From positions 94,403,845-94,467,844 of the forward strand of contig NC_087062.1 of the NCBI RefSeq assembly GCF_963678635.1: a stretch of DNA of 64,000 nucleotides, read 5' to 3'. Shown piece after piece: positions 34,338 to 45,718 of the stretch (positions within the stretch are counted from its first letter, which is position 1; every line of letters begins with the position of its first letter). This DNA comes from Symsagittifera roscoffensis. Lineage: Eukaryota; Xenacoelomorpha; Acoela; Convolutidae. The position numbers and the translations under genes were made by a program. A model generated the notes under the pieces. That model was not told where the DNA came from. It saw nothing but the letters and a program-made list of their open reading frames with translations, and made no database searches.

Positions 34338-34599
34338 TTTATAAACATAAGTAAGATTGGAAATGTTTCGCACCAAATGGGGTCCGTCTCTTTCGGGTGG
34401 TGTGGACACCTTGGGTTGGTATCTGGGCTTGTTGAAGTAGCAGACAAGAGCGAACTCGACCAGAGCTCCGAATACGTACAAGAAACAGATGCCAAAATAG
34501 ATGTCCAGGGCCTTGATGCTGGATACCCGGGGTAAGTTTGAGTTGGTCGCCCCCATCAAGGTGATCATGGTCAGCACAGTGGTTATAGCCAGTGAGGCC
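34338..34599 (-). CDS. Cys-loop receptor exon: TM2-TM3
   Basis: It starts after CTCCAG. Its first base completes the Arg codon of the PAR motif, so the joined sequence reads [18 protein letters not shown], the pore-lining helix. PAR at -2' to 0' is the signature of anion-selective members. Leu 9' and Thr 6' are conserved, and the 2' residue is Ser. The TM2-TM3 loop ([13 protein letters not shown]) and TM3 follow. The donor is AAA|GTAAAC after VYK, leaving phase 0; use of this exact donor is inferred from frame. Confidence 0.9.
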
Positions 34600-35656
34600 C
34601 TGGAGAAAAACAGATCACGTGATGTCAAAAAGAAAAAGCGACACAACTTTGAAAAAAGAAAGTTTGCAATGTGGGGGCGGGGGGAGTGGAAAGCAGCCCA
34701 AGAGCTGAGTTACCAAGATTTACAAAAACATAAGATTAAACAAAAGGTATCATTTTACAAATTTATCTTGCCAGCTTCAAACTTTCCAGAAGTAGTTTTT
34801 AGTTAAATGAATAAAAATTAAAGAAATAAATAAAAATTATATATATATATTTTTTGCAAATCCCCCCACACTCAAGGCTAAGTGTAAAAAGACATGTTTA
34901 TCTAGCATATATCTAGAAGATATGTTTTTATCTTAAGCCAATCAGCTCACATCATATCAATTTAGAATTATATCTGAGTGCTGCTTACGATTGGTTAAAA
35001 ACCTTAAAAATCGCAAGTTGTCAAAGCAAACAACCAAATTTTTCCAAAAACAGTTGCAGATAGTTTCTTAAAAGCAGACCTCAAGCTCAAATTACCTTCA
35101 GATTATGCTATCAAACATCTACCAGAATTTGAAAACCTAAAAAAAATAAAATTTGTCTGAAAAACAACCACAAAACCACTCCATAGCGCAAATATGGTTG
35201 TACTGACTTTTTTCGAAAGTCAGTACAACAATACTCCTCGTATCACAACGAAGACTTAAAAGTTTTGACTGTTTTTTTAATGCGCTTAAACTTGCATTTG
35301 GTGAAAAAAAGACAGTTTTAAAATAAAGCTATTTATTTGGAAACTTTTCGCATCTGATTTAATGTCAAAAACTACGTGAAAAGTTCGTTTCTATTCGCCA
35401 AGTTTTTGGATTATATAAGTTAGTCTCAATTCAATTTGAAAAAATTCTGAGCTAATTTAATTTACCGCCTACACTACGCGTTAACAGAAAACTGGGATTT
35501 ATCGCACAAATTTATCCCAATATGATCAAATTGGCACTTTTCAAACACTCAAAACTTAGCAAAAACGATCACATATGAAAATTGGAGAACTCAAGATGAA
35601 AATAAATCCCAGTATTTTGTTAACGCGTAGTGTAGGTGGCAAATTAAATTGATTTA

Positions 35657-36192
35657 TTGTTCCGACATTCGATACGAAATAAACGGAATATTTGTGCTCG
35701 GGGTGGGTTTTTTTTCTTCAGACAAATTTCGACTTTTTGACTAGCCATTTTTGACGAAATTTTTTAAACATCTTTCGAAAGGTATTGTTGTCTTGAGCTT
35801 CAATTTGAAAAGATTTTTTAACCTGTGATCATTTTTTGTAAAGTAATGGGGGTTTAAAGATTGGTTTTTTGGCCAATTCCGGACAATTAATGCGCGATAT
35901 TTTTTTGCGCTTTTAATGCGTAAGCGGAGATTTAATCCGTTCTAGAAATCGTTCCAAATTGTTTGAAATAAGCTTATTTGCCATGATTGATTTTTACTAG
36001 CAGCAAAATCCTTTCTTTTGTACTTTATATGGCGTGTGGGGTGATGATTTTCATTAAAAAGTTCAAATTTCAGAAAATAAAAAACTTCATTTTGTTTTTT
36101 TTTACATTCAATTTTTCTATGTTATTACTGCTCCATAAACTTCAAAAGGCAGTCGGAACATTCAGGGATTCGCCCTGATACGAGCAGTCTTG
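35657..36192 (+). repeat. Helentron-like ~520-bp repeat, copy 4
   Basis: Full length: TTGTTCCGACATTCG head, CGGGGTGGGTT, GCGCGATATTTTTTTGCGC, GCGTGTGGGGTGATG, and the tail GCAGTCGGAACATTCAGGGATTCGCCCTG then ATACGAGCAGTCTTGT. It sits within the foldback element. Confidence 0.75.
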
Positions 36193-36323
36193 TTTCATAT
36201 GTGATCGTTTTGCGAAGTTTTGAGTGTTTGAAAAGTGCTAATTTGATCATATCGAGATAAATATGTGCGATAAATCCCAGTTTTTGTTAACGCGTAATGT
36301 AGGTGGCAAAATAAGTTGATTTA

Positions 36324-36765
36324 TTGTTCCGACTTCCGATACGAAAGAAACGGAATATTTGTGCTCTTGGTGGGTTTTTTTTTCTTCAGACAAATTTCGA
36401 CTTTTTGACTAGCCATTTTGACGGAATTTTTTTTTCATCGTTCAAAATGTATTGTTGTCCTGAGCTTAAATTTGAAATGATTTTTTTACCTATGATCATT
36501 TTTCGTACAGTTATGGGGGTTTAAAAATTGGCATTTTGGCCAATTCCGGACAATTAATGCGCGATATATTTTGCGCTTTTAATGCGTAAGCGGAGATTAA
36601 ATCCGTTCTAGAAATTGTTCCAAATTGGTTGAAATAAGCTTATTTGCCATGATTGATTGTTATTAGCAGCGAAATCTACTCTTTTGTACTTTATATGGCG
36701 TATGGTGGAATGACTTTCATTAAAAGGTTAAATTTCAGAAAAAAAAATTTCATGCAAAATGCAAG
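36324..36765 (+). repeat. Helentron-like repeat, copy 5 (tail missing)
   Basis: Head TTGTTCCGACTTCCG and body as in copy 4, but it stops at the right foldback arm without the hairpin tail. Copies 4 and 5 share the ~70 bp that precede their heads (AAATCCCAG...TTAACGCGTA), so they arose as one direct duplication. Confidence 0.7.
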
Positions 36766-37962
36766 TTTAAGCGCCAAAAAAAACAGTCAAAACTTTTAAG
36801 TCTTCGTTGTGATACAAGGAGTATTGTTGTACTGACTTTCGAAGAAAGTCAGTACAACAATAATTGCGCTATGGAGTGGTTTTGTGGTTATTTTTCAGAA
36901 TTTTTTAAATTTTTTTGCTTTCAAATTCTGGTAGATGTTTGATAGCATAATCTGAAGGTAATTTGAGCTTGAGGTCTGCTTTTGAGAAATTATCTGTACT
37001 GTTTTTGGAAAAATATGGTTGTTTGGTTTGTCAACTTGCGATTATTTATGTTTTTCACCAATCGTAAGCAGCACTCAAATATAATTCTAAATATATATGA
37101 TGTGAGCTGATAAAAACATATCTTCTACAGATATGCTAGATAAACATGTTTTTTTACACTTAGCCTTGAGTGTGGGGAGATTTGCAAAAAAAAGATATAA
37201 TTTTTATTTGTTTCCTTAATTTTTTTTCATTTAACTAAAAACTAATTCTGGAAAATTTGACGCTAGCAAGATAATTTTGTAAAATGATACCTTTTGTTTA
37301 AATATATGTTTTTGTAACTCTTGGTAAATTAGCATATACATTTATCACAAAAATTCTTCTTGAAAAAAAACTTGAAGTTTTTTTCGAGAAAAAACAACAC
37401 CCAAAAAAGCACAAGCAAATTGATAATGTTGGAGAATTAAACTTGAGATCCATTTAAAGCTTAATTTAATTAGGTCGCTAGATGCGGCGAGAAAAATTAA
37501 TACAAACAAGGTCCATGTATTGTTTGTAGTACAAAATCTTAAGACCAAAAATGGAGGTACTAAACGTGAAAAAGTAGAATTTAATCAAAAACCATCGGAA
37601 TACTACTTTTATTTTTTGAAACTAAAATAGTTTTTAGCCTGATAATAATAAATCAAGGTGGCAGCCTAAAAAATTGAACCTTTTTGATAGAAACTGATTT
37701 GTCTGTCATCTGTTTGTACGCAAAATAACATACCTCAAAAACTACTTGTAGGGCTTGGAGTGTGATAACAGTTTTAAGGTTTTTCCGCCGTGATTTGTTT
37801 TCCCATTTTTTTTGGAAGTTGCCTCGGTTTTAAAAAATCTTTTGGGAACTAATTTTAGCAGCAAAGGATTTTATTAAAAATAAGTTAGTTGTTTCAAACT
37901 TTGCTTTCAAGTATATTTAGGTTTGTCATTTTTAAAAATTTTTTTGCTTTGATTATTGCTGT

Positions 37963-38403
37963 CAGAGTGTCAGGGGTGGATCTAGGATTTTCCCGAGGGG
38001 GGGGGCGTCTTTCAAAAATATTTCGAAATTTTGTCGGCCTATTTTTTTATGTCGACCAACAAATTGATTTTTTGAGTTCTCGTAAATCATTATGAAGACC
38101 CCATTTTGACCACATTTTCTGCGCCGCAGCAAAACCCCGAAAAAAAACAAGGCCAAAAAAGGCGTTTATAGGCAATCTTCGGAAAACTTTGGCAAAAAAA
38201 TCGCGCTTATTCGGCGCGCGCTCCCTCCTCAAAATTAATATAAATTGGCGCCAAAAGCGTCTTAAGAAAAATTTTAGGGTCCGTCAGCCAAAAACGGATA
38301 TCTCAAAATAGTACAAAGCGGGACCCTTTGGTTCGGCAGGGTGTCGAATGCTTTGGGGGGGGGGGGGGGGGAGAGCGTCCGCGCTCCTCTAAATCCGCCC
38401 CTG
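37963..38403. mobile_element. hAT-like MITE, 441 bp
   Basis: The 8-bp duplication ATTGCTGT flanks it exactly (37955-37962 and 38404-38411). The left end has CAGGGGTGGATCTAGGA. The right end TCTAAATCCGCCCCTG is its imperfect inverse. The left tip carries eight extra bases (CAGAGTGT) before CAGGGG. The element contains G runs of 9 and 17. No transposase ORF. It lies in the receptor intron upstream of TM2. Confidence 0.7.
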
Positions 38404-38576
38404 ATTGCTGTCGAAATAGTATATGCTGCACGCACAAAGACTGGCTAGCCTTGTTTTATATATATTTGATGTTTGTTTATTTTAGAAACATGCATGTTTA
38501 AGCAATTAGTCATTTTCTATATCCATATTTGATTGAAATTTTGATATAAGTTTAGTTTAGTTTCGTTTCAGCTGAC

Positions 38577-38718
38577 CTTGCAGGCACTGAGTGTCTGTTG
38601 ACGTAAAAGTTGACCCAAGACAGCAGCACAATGAGGGTGGCCGGTACATACGTCTGGATGATGAAATAGATGAGATCCCGTTTGAAGTAGAACACCACCT
38701 CCAAGTCCGAAAAGTTGC
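38577..38718 (-). CDS. Cys-loop receptor exon: end of ligand domain and TM1
   Basis: It begins after the acceptor GATTCTAG and reads NFSDLEVVFYFKRD, then TM1 (IIQTYVPATLIVLLSWV), then NFYVNRHSVPA up to the donor AG|GTCAGC. The acceptor was chosen because joining to the upstream exon restores STG/NFSDLEVVF, the expected loop C to beta-10 sequence. The ORF continues upstream but there without an AG acceptor. Confidence 0.88.
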
Positions 38719-39478
38719 CTAGAATCAAGTTGAACACATTATACGAAGCGGTCAGCGGTCGGTTGGCATCCACAGTTTAAAATGCAATTTAAAGATGGGT
38801 ACTCTCTGCTTATTTTTCGCCAAATATAAAACGACCATGTAAGCAAAAGTTGGCCGTTTCCAAAAAGTGCCTAAAAGCGTCTTTCGTTTTTTCAAAACAG
38901 CGTGCCCAAAAATTTGATCAAAATAGTTCTTTAGAGTGATTTGGGAGAGCTCAAAAATCAAGGTGGCCGAACACAAAGTATCACAAATCTTTCAAAACTT
39001 TTTGAAAATCCCTTTTGAGATAATTCACCCCTGCATTTAATGTTTGACTGAGGGGAAGCGCAATTTTTTTTATCATAACCTTTAAAAAATGTCCCAACAA
39101 CGTAGTTTTTGGCCTTTTTTACTAAAAAAATGTGCCTCAAAATTTTCTCACAATCGCGGTTTCTCAAAATCGGGCCGTTTTAGTTTGGAATGCTCGGAAA
39201 ATCAATTTTGTCGAGCTAAAAAAAGGCAGTCAAAATCTTTTGAAACGTTTTTCAAATCCTAACCCCCCCTCCCCTCGAGAAAAAAAATAGATCCGCGCTT
39301 CTGTATGAGCATGATTATTCGTCGTAAACATTTTTCAGTTTAATATGTGATTTGTTAATTCATAGCTGAATCCAAAATAATCCAATTAGGACCAAGAAAA
39401 CATATCATCTAACGCCTTGAGGCATTAAACTCTTCCTCCGACCAACTTTAGTTTATGTCTCCTTTCAATTATGCTTGC

Positions 39479-39631
39479 CTGTTGAGAAATTCAGGAAATA
39501 CTGTTTTGTAACGAGGTCGATCAATTTGAATTGGGCTAATTCGAGTTTCTGCCTGTTGAACTCCACTGGTGCTCGGTCGTCTAGGTCATCTTGTTTCCAT
39601 CTCAGAACAAGATCTTTGCTCGTGTAGCCGA
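39479..39631 (-). CDS. Cys-loop receptor exon: GYTSKD segment (GC donor)
   Basis: It starts after TGTTTCAG with the last two bases of a Phe codon, then GYTSKDLVLRWK, the binding loop B region, and continues to NFSTG. The intron begins GCAAGC, so this is a GC-AG intron. The exon end CAG is the usual strong context of GC donors. The exon is 153 bp. Confidence 0.88.
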
Positions 39632-39822
39632 CTGAAACATAAGACGACGCAGTCAAACACCTCTGCTAATTTATGCAGCACTAATGAAGAAGTAAGAATA
39701 GCCTATCGATCATTTTCTGGCAATTCACCACAAGATAATCATTTAATTTTAGCATCCGCTTGCCAAATGCATTCATGCTTAAAACCAAATTAAGTGGGTG
39801 ATGACCAGGTGAGATAACTTAC

Positions 39823-39905
39823 ATGTTTCGACCATGAGTGAGCACTTCTGAATGTCCATGGGAAAGTACATGAGATCCATCGGACACTTGGCGATCACCG
39901 TCACT
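39823..39905 (-). CDS. Cys-loop receptor exon: the Cys loop (83 bp)
   Basis: It encodes VTVIAK then CPMDLMYFPMDIQKC, a Cys-x13-Cys loop with the FPMD core, then SLMVET. The splice sites are TTTCAG|AG and CAT|GTAAGT. The length of 83 bp equals the corresponding exon of vertebrate GABA-A subunit genes, as known for that family. Confidence 0.93.
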
Positions 39906-40244
39906 CTGAAATGAACGTTAACAACCTTCAGTTTTTTCGGGTCTTGTTAACTATCTCCCCCCCCCCCCCCCTCTATTGCAATAGGGAGGAAGGGGGAAAT
40001 AGTTAACAAGATCCGTTTTTTCGTCTATCAGCCAGTCGTCATTCTAATATAAAACCATCTTTGTCCGTGAACGAAACAGCAGCTATTCAAAATGATCAAA
40101 ACATCTTCATAAAATATTGCAAACGTTTTTTCCAGCATCTCTCTTTCATTTTGCGTTGTGCCTGTTTCATTATTAGCTTTTAAGCAAATGAACATGTACT
40201 ATCTTTGAGGTAGTAGGTATTCTTTAGATCAACCATACAAGGAA

Positions 40245-40430
40245 TTTAGGAATTTCTCGAGGGGGGGGGGCTGGATTTTCAAAAAAAAATTTTGAAAATT
40301 TTGTCGGCCTTTTTTTAGGTCGACCAAATTGATTTTCTGAGGTCTTCCAAATCACTATAAAGACCCTAATTTGACCAAATTTGACCAAAGGGGGGACCCT
40401 TTGGGCCGGCAGGGGGTCGAATCTGTTATG
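40245..40430 (+). repeat. Fragment of the hAT-like MITE family
   Basis: It shares TTTAGGAATTTCTCGAGGGGGG, TTTTGTCGGCCTTTTTT, GTCGACCAA and GGGGGACCCTTTGGG with the 37963-38403 element. Its ends are eroded. Confidence 0.5.
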
Positions 40431-41753
40431 TAAGTGATCTCACCTACATTAAGTATAACATTAAATCTATTATGTAGGTGATATAACAATTTTTTTAAAA
40501 TAGTCTTTTACAAAAATTCAAATATTCCCCCTCCCTCCATATCAACTTGGGGAGAATGTACGGTTGATCATAATCTTTTACACTCTGCAAAACAACAACC
40601 AGAAGCCTAAAACAAAGAATGTGAATAGGTGATTTTGTTCCAATTTTTAAAAACAATTACCGCAATTTATGAGCTCGGGTTAGGTTTTTCTTCAGGCCCA
40701 ATTCATCCGTCAAACGTATTTGCTGATGGAACTTTTTTTACAATCTGAACGGTTTTGATGCACTTCAAGTTCAAATTGATAAATGTATTTCGACTGCGAT
40801 TAATTTAAGGCAATGCTTAGAAGAATACTTGCAACACCTGCAACATTTAAAGCAGAGAATAATTCTGCCATTTCAACAAGTTTTGCTAGTTGTTTACTTA
40901 GAAAAACGTAAAAGATAAATCGCTGTTAAAACTATTCCAAAAACTAATGTTTTGTTGGTTATTGGGCTTACTAAGCACATGCATAAATATTGCTATCAAA
41001 GTTTTAAGGCATTAGAAAAGTCAGAATAAATATAAATTTTGTATCAGGGTCAAGCCCTAAAAGTTCTGACCGTCCTTTAACGTTTTGAGATAGTTTTATG
41101 CTTCAAGTTTTGATAATATTTTCTAAAGAAAAAAATTCAAAACTTTTTTCATCCCGTTGCTCCACACCCAAACAAACATATTCAAACGCGCAAAGTATGC
41201 CAAGGTACAAATTGCTCTAATTTGTATCTAGTAGCCTATTAACACGACCAGATAGCTTTCTTCAATTCAGTTTTGTATAATTTATAGCGGGATTCTGTTC
41301 ATCATAATTTGACAAGTACATAATATATTGAGAATTTGTGCCAAACAGGCAATCACAAAAAATCTATGATTATCTAAATTTTAGCTCAGAGCATTAGTTT
41401 TGCTTAGAAATATACGTAAACATATCACAATTTGTAAAGAGAAAAACGAAAAAGCAACAAGCAAAATTGTTTCATCGCTAATTCAAAAGTCGACATAATG
41501 ATTGAAACTACTATGATCGAAAAATCCCTAGTTAAAAAATACTATGATAGACAATTTCCTTGTAGGCATGAAACTTGATTTTCGCAGATAATATTTTGAA
41601 ATAAAAATTGTGTAGAGTATATGCATTCAAAATATATCGCAAAACAAAAGAAATGTTCGATACGGAATTGTAACTGTCACGATCTTTAAATAAAACTAAT
41701 TGTTAACTTCAACTTTTTTCTTCATAAATTATCAAATGGGTTAACTCTGGTGA

Positions 41754-41937
41754 TTGTTCCGATCATTGGAATTACGGAAGAATTTTGTATTCGGTTGTGT
41801 TTCAATTCTTTTTATATTTTTTCTGTTTTTTTTTCACGCAAATCATTCTTCGACTTGAACCGTTAAAAAACTTTTATGTAATTTTTATGAATAGAATCGG
41901 AACAATCTGTGCTACTTGCACAGCAATCGACTTTCCT
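41754..41937 (+). repeat. Helentron-like repeat, family B, short copy
   Basis: The head GATTGTTCCGAT is matched by the inverted ATCGGAACAATC near the 3' end (12 bp perfect). A CTGTGCTACTTGCACAG hairpin and CAATCGACTTTCC follow. Only 184 bp long, so it is an internally deleted form of the 27.4-kb copy. Confidence 0.55.
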
Positions 41938-42562
41938 TTTTTAGAAAAGCATCTGGTTCGTCAGGAGAAATTTCTGTCACGGCACTCAATTGGTTATTAG
42001 AAAGGTTTTCACATGTAATTTTACTGATACATCTTCTTCATTGCATCAGATTTTAAGAGCTGAATAAAAACCGTGATGGCTATTTTTTTTTCTTCTAATC
42101 AAAGTTCTGAAAACTTGAGTGTGTTGGTTTCTGTCTTTTAGCGATGCCCTATACATGTACTAGAAAAGTTGGTTTAAGCTCGGTTTAAGCAACAAAAAAA
42201 GACTTCAACAAAAAACATGAATTGAAATTGATTTTAAGCTTACAAAACCATTTTAAACGGACACTAAAGAGATGTAAGCTCACAGGTTTCAAAATCTTGT
42301 AGATTTTTTGATGCACAACAAGTAAATTCAATCAATTTGAATCCATATAAATCAAATTAAAATTTAAGTTTATAATCATCTTATTATACTAATGAAATTA
42401 TACAAATTTTTACAGACTTTTTTGGCTTGGTAGGTAACATGCGTAAAACGAAATTAAATTTGTAAAGTATCTTTTTCTGTGCGGATGTTTGACCTTAAAA
42501 TGAATTATACAAATTTCGGTGCAAAGTTTTTGAAGCCAAAATAATTTTTCCCGGTTGAGTTT

Positions 42563-43061
42563 TTGTTCCGATTATCGAAACGAAAGTTACGGAATAATTG
42601 TGCTCGGGGTGGGTTCTTTTTTCTTCAGACAAATTTCGACTTTGTAACTAACTTTTTTGACGGGATTTTTAAAAATTATTCAAAAGAAATTGTTGTCCTG
42701 AGCTCAAATGTGAAAATATATTATATCTGTGATCATTTTTCGTAAAGTTATGAGGGCTTAAAGATTGCCATTTTGACCATTTTGACCAATTTGGGACAAT
42801 TAACGCGCGATATATTTCGCGTTATTAACACGTAAGCGGAGATTCAATCCGTCTTAGATATCGTTCCAAATTGTTGGAAAGAAGCTTATTTGTCATAATT
42901 GATTTGCTACAAGGAGCGAAAACTAGCTGTTTGTACTTTGCATGGCGTGTGGGGAGATAATTTTCACAAAAAATCTCATTTTTTTCTTTGTTATTTTTGC
43001 TCCATAGACCTTAAAAGGCAGTCGGACATCCAGGGCTTCGCCCTGATACGAGCAGTCTTGT
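42563..43061 (+). repeat. Helentron-like ~520-bp repeat, copy 6
   Basis: Head TTGTTCCGATTATCGAAACG, full body, and tail hairpin CAGGGCTTCGCCCTG followed by ATACGAGCAGTCTTG. It lies directly head-to-tail with copy 7. Confidence 0.75.
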
Positions 43062-43067
43062 TCGTTT

Positions 43068-43593
43068 TTGTTCCGACTTTCATAACGAAACTAGCGGAAT
43101 ATTTGTGCTCGGTGTGGGTTTTTTTTCTTCAGACAATTTTCGACTTTTCGGCTAGCCATTTTTGACGGCATTTTTTATATCATTCAAAAAGTATTGTTGT
43201 CCTGAGCCTGAGTTCGAAACAAAATTTTACCTGTGATCATTTTTCGCAAAGTTATGGAGGTTTAAAGATTGCCATTTTGGCCAATTTGGGGCCTTTAACG
43301 CGCGATATATATTTTGTGCTATTGACGCGTAAGCGGAGATTTAATCCGTCTTAGAAATCGTTCCAAGTTGGTGGTTGAAAGAAGCTTATTTGCCATAATT
43401 GATTTGTTACATCGAGCAAAATCAATTCTTTTTGTACTTTGTATGTCGTGTGGGGTAATGATTTTCATTTAAAAATTTCAAATTGTAGAAAAAAATTTCA
43501 TTTTATTTTATTACAATTAATTTTTTTACTGCTCTATAAACCTTAAAAGGCAGTCGGAAAATTCAGGGCTTCGCCTTGATACGAGCAGTCTTG
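43068..43593 (+). repeat. Helentron-like ~520-bp repeat, copy 7
   Basis: Head TTGTTCCGACTTTCATAACG, full body and tail CAGGGCTTCGCCTTGATACGAGCAGTCTTG. Only six bases separate it from copy 6. Confidence 0.75.
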
Positions 43594-43964
43594 ATTGCTC
43601 TTTGTTTTAGAAATTTGCTCTGAGAATGCTGCCCTGCTCATTAAAATTATATTTGAAGGATTGCATTGTTTAAAATAGAATGCAATTAACATCTTAGATA
43701 GAAATCCTTAAAGATTACAATTAAGTACTTAGATTACAATGTTTAAAGTATATTGCAATTAACAACTTAGGTTGCAATGTCTGACGTAATCACAGAAAAA
43801 CAAAGTTTGCAATTACCAACTCTGTTCAAAAGACTGTTGAGGACTGTGACACTGACAGAGCCTTTCTTGAGTAAAAATGTTTGCCAAAACTTTGGAGAAA
43901 CATAATAATTAGTTAATTTTGAAATTTTTATGGCGTACAATTATTTTTGTACAACCCCATAAAT

Positions 43965-44142
43965 CGATTCAAACCAATCAGGCACTAAAATCGATCCTAA
44001 GTTTTTCAGATACATCGATTCAAATCGATCTAAATTCCATTTCATATCCTTAAATCTACAACTTGGATCGATTTGAGTCAAATTAAAATCAATTTAATAT
44101 CAAAAGTTATCGTTTCAAAAGTGTTTCTGTTAGTGCGGCTGA
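43965..44142. repeat. Relic of the TA-flanked ATCGAT-rich element
   Basis: It contains GCACTAAAATCGATCC, the AAATCGATTT-type repeats, and GTTTCTGTTAGTGCGG, matching the end structure of the element at 10.0-11.1 kb but shortened and mutated. Confidence 0.4.
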
Positions 44143-44530
44143 TTATTCAACCCAGTTCACATTTTGTTAAACGGCTAAGGAGGTCAGCAAGAGTAAGGGG
44201 AGGGTATAGTGTTTAGAGGAGAGGGTGAAATTTCTAATATAAGGTTGTGTTTAAATTGCGGTGGTGTTACAAGAATGATCATAAGAATGAAGCCATGCCG
44301 TGGTATATTTAGAAGAATATATAAACGCATGTCTATAAGCTTACTGCAATTGGCAGGCAAGCCTTTGCACGTGTGAATTAGAATTTGTGGCATCCGGTTC
44401 CCAAATTAACAGCGGATTCCATAGCCACAAGCACGTAAGGTAAATATACGCCGCCTTAAAATATGTTGCAAGTTCCGCAACGGGCTAATTTCAAATGTTT
44501 TCCGGATTTGAGTGGTGAGAGCGGGTATTA

Positions 44531-44546
44531 TGAGGGGGGGGGGGGT
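44531..44546 (+). repeat. Poly-G tract next to a receptor splice donor
   Basis: A run of about 12 G on the + strand (C on the receptor strand) lies 8-10 bp inside the intron from the donor at 44553. Other G or C runs occur at about 38355, 39957, 40261, 45622, 63540 and 63707. Confidence 0.6.
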
Positions 44547-44553
44547 AAATTAC

Positions 44554-44780
44554 CTGGCACTGTAGAGGACTAGCCCGTCCGGTTGTATACGGAGGAGTAT
44601 GTTAGGAACCATAACTTCCTGCTTCTTGCTCTCATAGCTGTCTGGGAAGTAAGTATCCGGCTGCCAGATGTTGCTGAGGAAGTTGCTGTTCACAGTCAGG
44701 GAGTCTATCCCCTCACTGGCGTTGAACATGAGTCGCTTGTCCCGCCAGTACTGTCGGAATGAAATGTCAATTCGGAAGTT
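44554..44780 (-). CDS. Cys-loop receptor exon: loops D, A and E (227 bp)
   Basis: It starts after GTGTTCAG and encodes NFRIDISFRQYWRDKRL (loop D), then NIWQPDTYFPDS (loop A region, WxPDT signature), then VPNILLRIQPDGLVLYSAR. The donor is CCAG|GTAATT. The FRQYWRDKRL text is close to GABA-A type subunits. Confidence 0.93.
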
Positions 44781-45718
44781 CTGAACACATTATTAAAGCA
44801 ACATAATGTCATAGTTTTTAAGCTTAATTACCTTTCTCCTGGTGACAGGGATGTATCTAGTAGTGGATTGCGCTAATTTCAGTGGGAGAATCTTAACATG
44901 CCTGGTATAGTTTTTTTTAAATCACAACTTTCCAATTAAATAGGAATCGAAGGTCTTTTTGGGAGAGGGGTTTTAATTTAACCCCTAAAAGCCGCTAAAA
45001 CGTCTAGGACGATAGTCCACTCTATTTCATTTCCCATAATTCTATGTGGAGTGGCTTGCTAAGAAGAAGCTCGTCTCAGTTGCGGGGTATTTCTGCTTCT
45101 CAGCAAGTTTTTGACATTTCACATGATATTCTTAAAAAAGTCGCCCTGATACGCCATCATTGTCATGGCAGTGGCTCGAAGCTTTTCCGAAGTAACGTCT
45201 AACCGGCTTGCTAAAAAGCCTTTCTCGCATTAAAAGTTTTCATCCACCATTTATCCACCATCGCTTCTTTATTTTGCTTCATTAGTTACTTTCCGTGACT
45301 CATTTAAAAATTTGACAATTTAGAGGAGTCTAATATGCGACGACTCTGAATGTCCAAGATGGGCCAATTGGCATACAACTCGCTGTAGAGTACTAAGTTC
45401 TTCTTTCAAAAATTGTGGTAAGCACTAAGCGAGTGGTATGCATACATGTGGCATGACCCGAAATGACAGATAGTTTAGTTCGCTTACATAATGATGATCA
45501 TACCATGCAATTTTCAAGTACCGCGGCAATAAAGCGAAGATAAATATAAGGAGCGATCGTCGGTCAAACATGGATGTATTACAGTAGTACTAAATGACGA
45601 GGGGCCGAATCTATGACAGGGCGGGGGGGGGGGGGGGGTACTCATTTAACCTGCAACTGTTATGATGGTTAAACCTTGAAAACAGATTGCATGATATGAT
45701 GACTGAATCTTGACTTAC

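Larger units (their letters stand above)
34709..37331. mobile_element. Foldback element with ~570-bp inverted arms, inside a receptor intron
   Basis: 34709-35300 is inverted at 36766-37331. Shared landmarks are ACAAAAGGTATCATTTTAC, CACTCAAGGCTAAGTGT, GTAAGCAGCACTC, CTACCAGAATTTG and CATAGCGCAA. Each arm contains a long hairpin, TTGTACTGACTTTC...GAAAGTCAGTACAACAA. Inside, a second inverted pair (35457-35580 and 36193-36318) and two direct Helentron-like copies are nested. The left arm's outer tip lies about 110 bp from the TM2 exon (ends at 34599). No transposase ORF was seen. Confidence 0.75.

Noticed and set aside
38719-38773. Upstream extension of the TM1 exon (start MDANRPLTASYNVF)
   Set aside because: No AG acceptor precedes it, and including it breaks the join to the FSTG exon. 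The CTAG acceptor at 38719 restores the expected protein.
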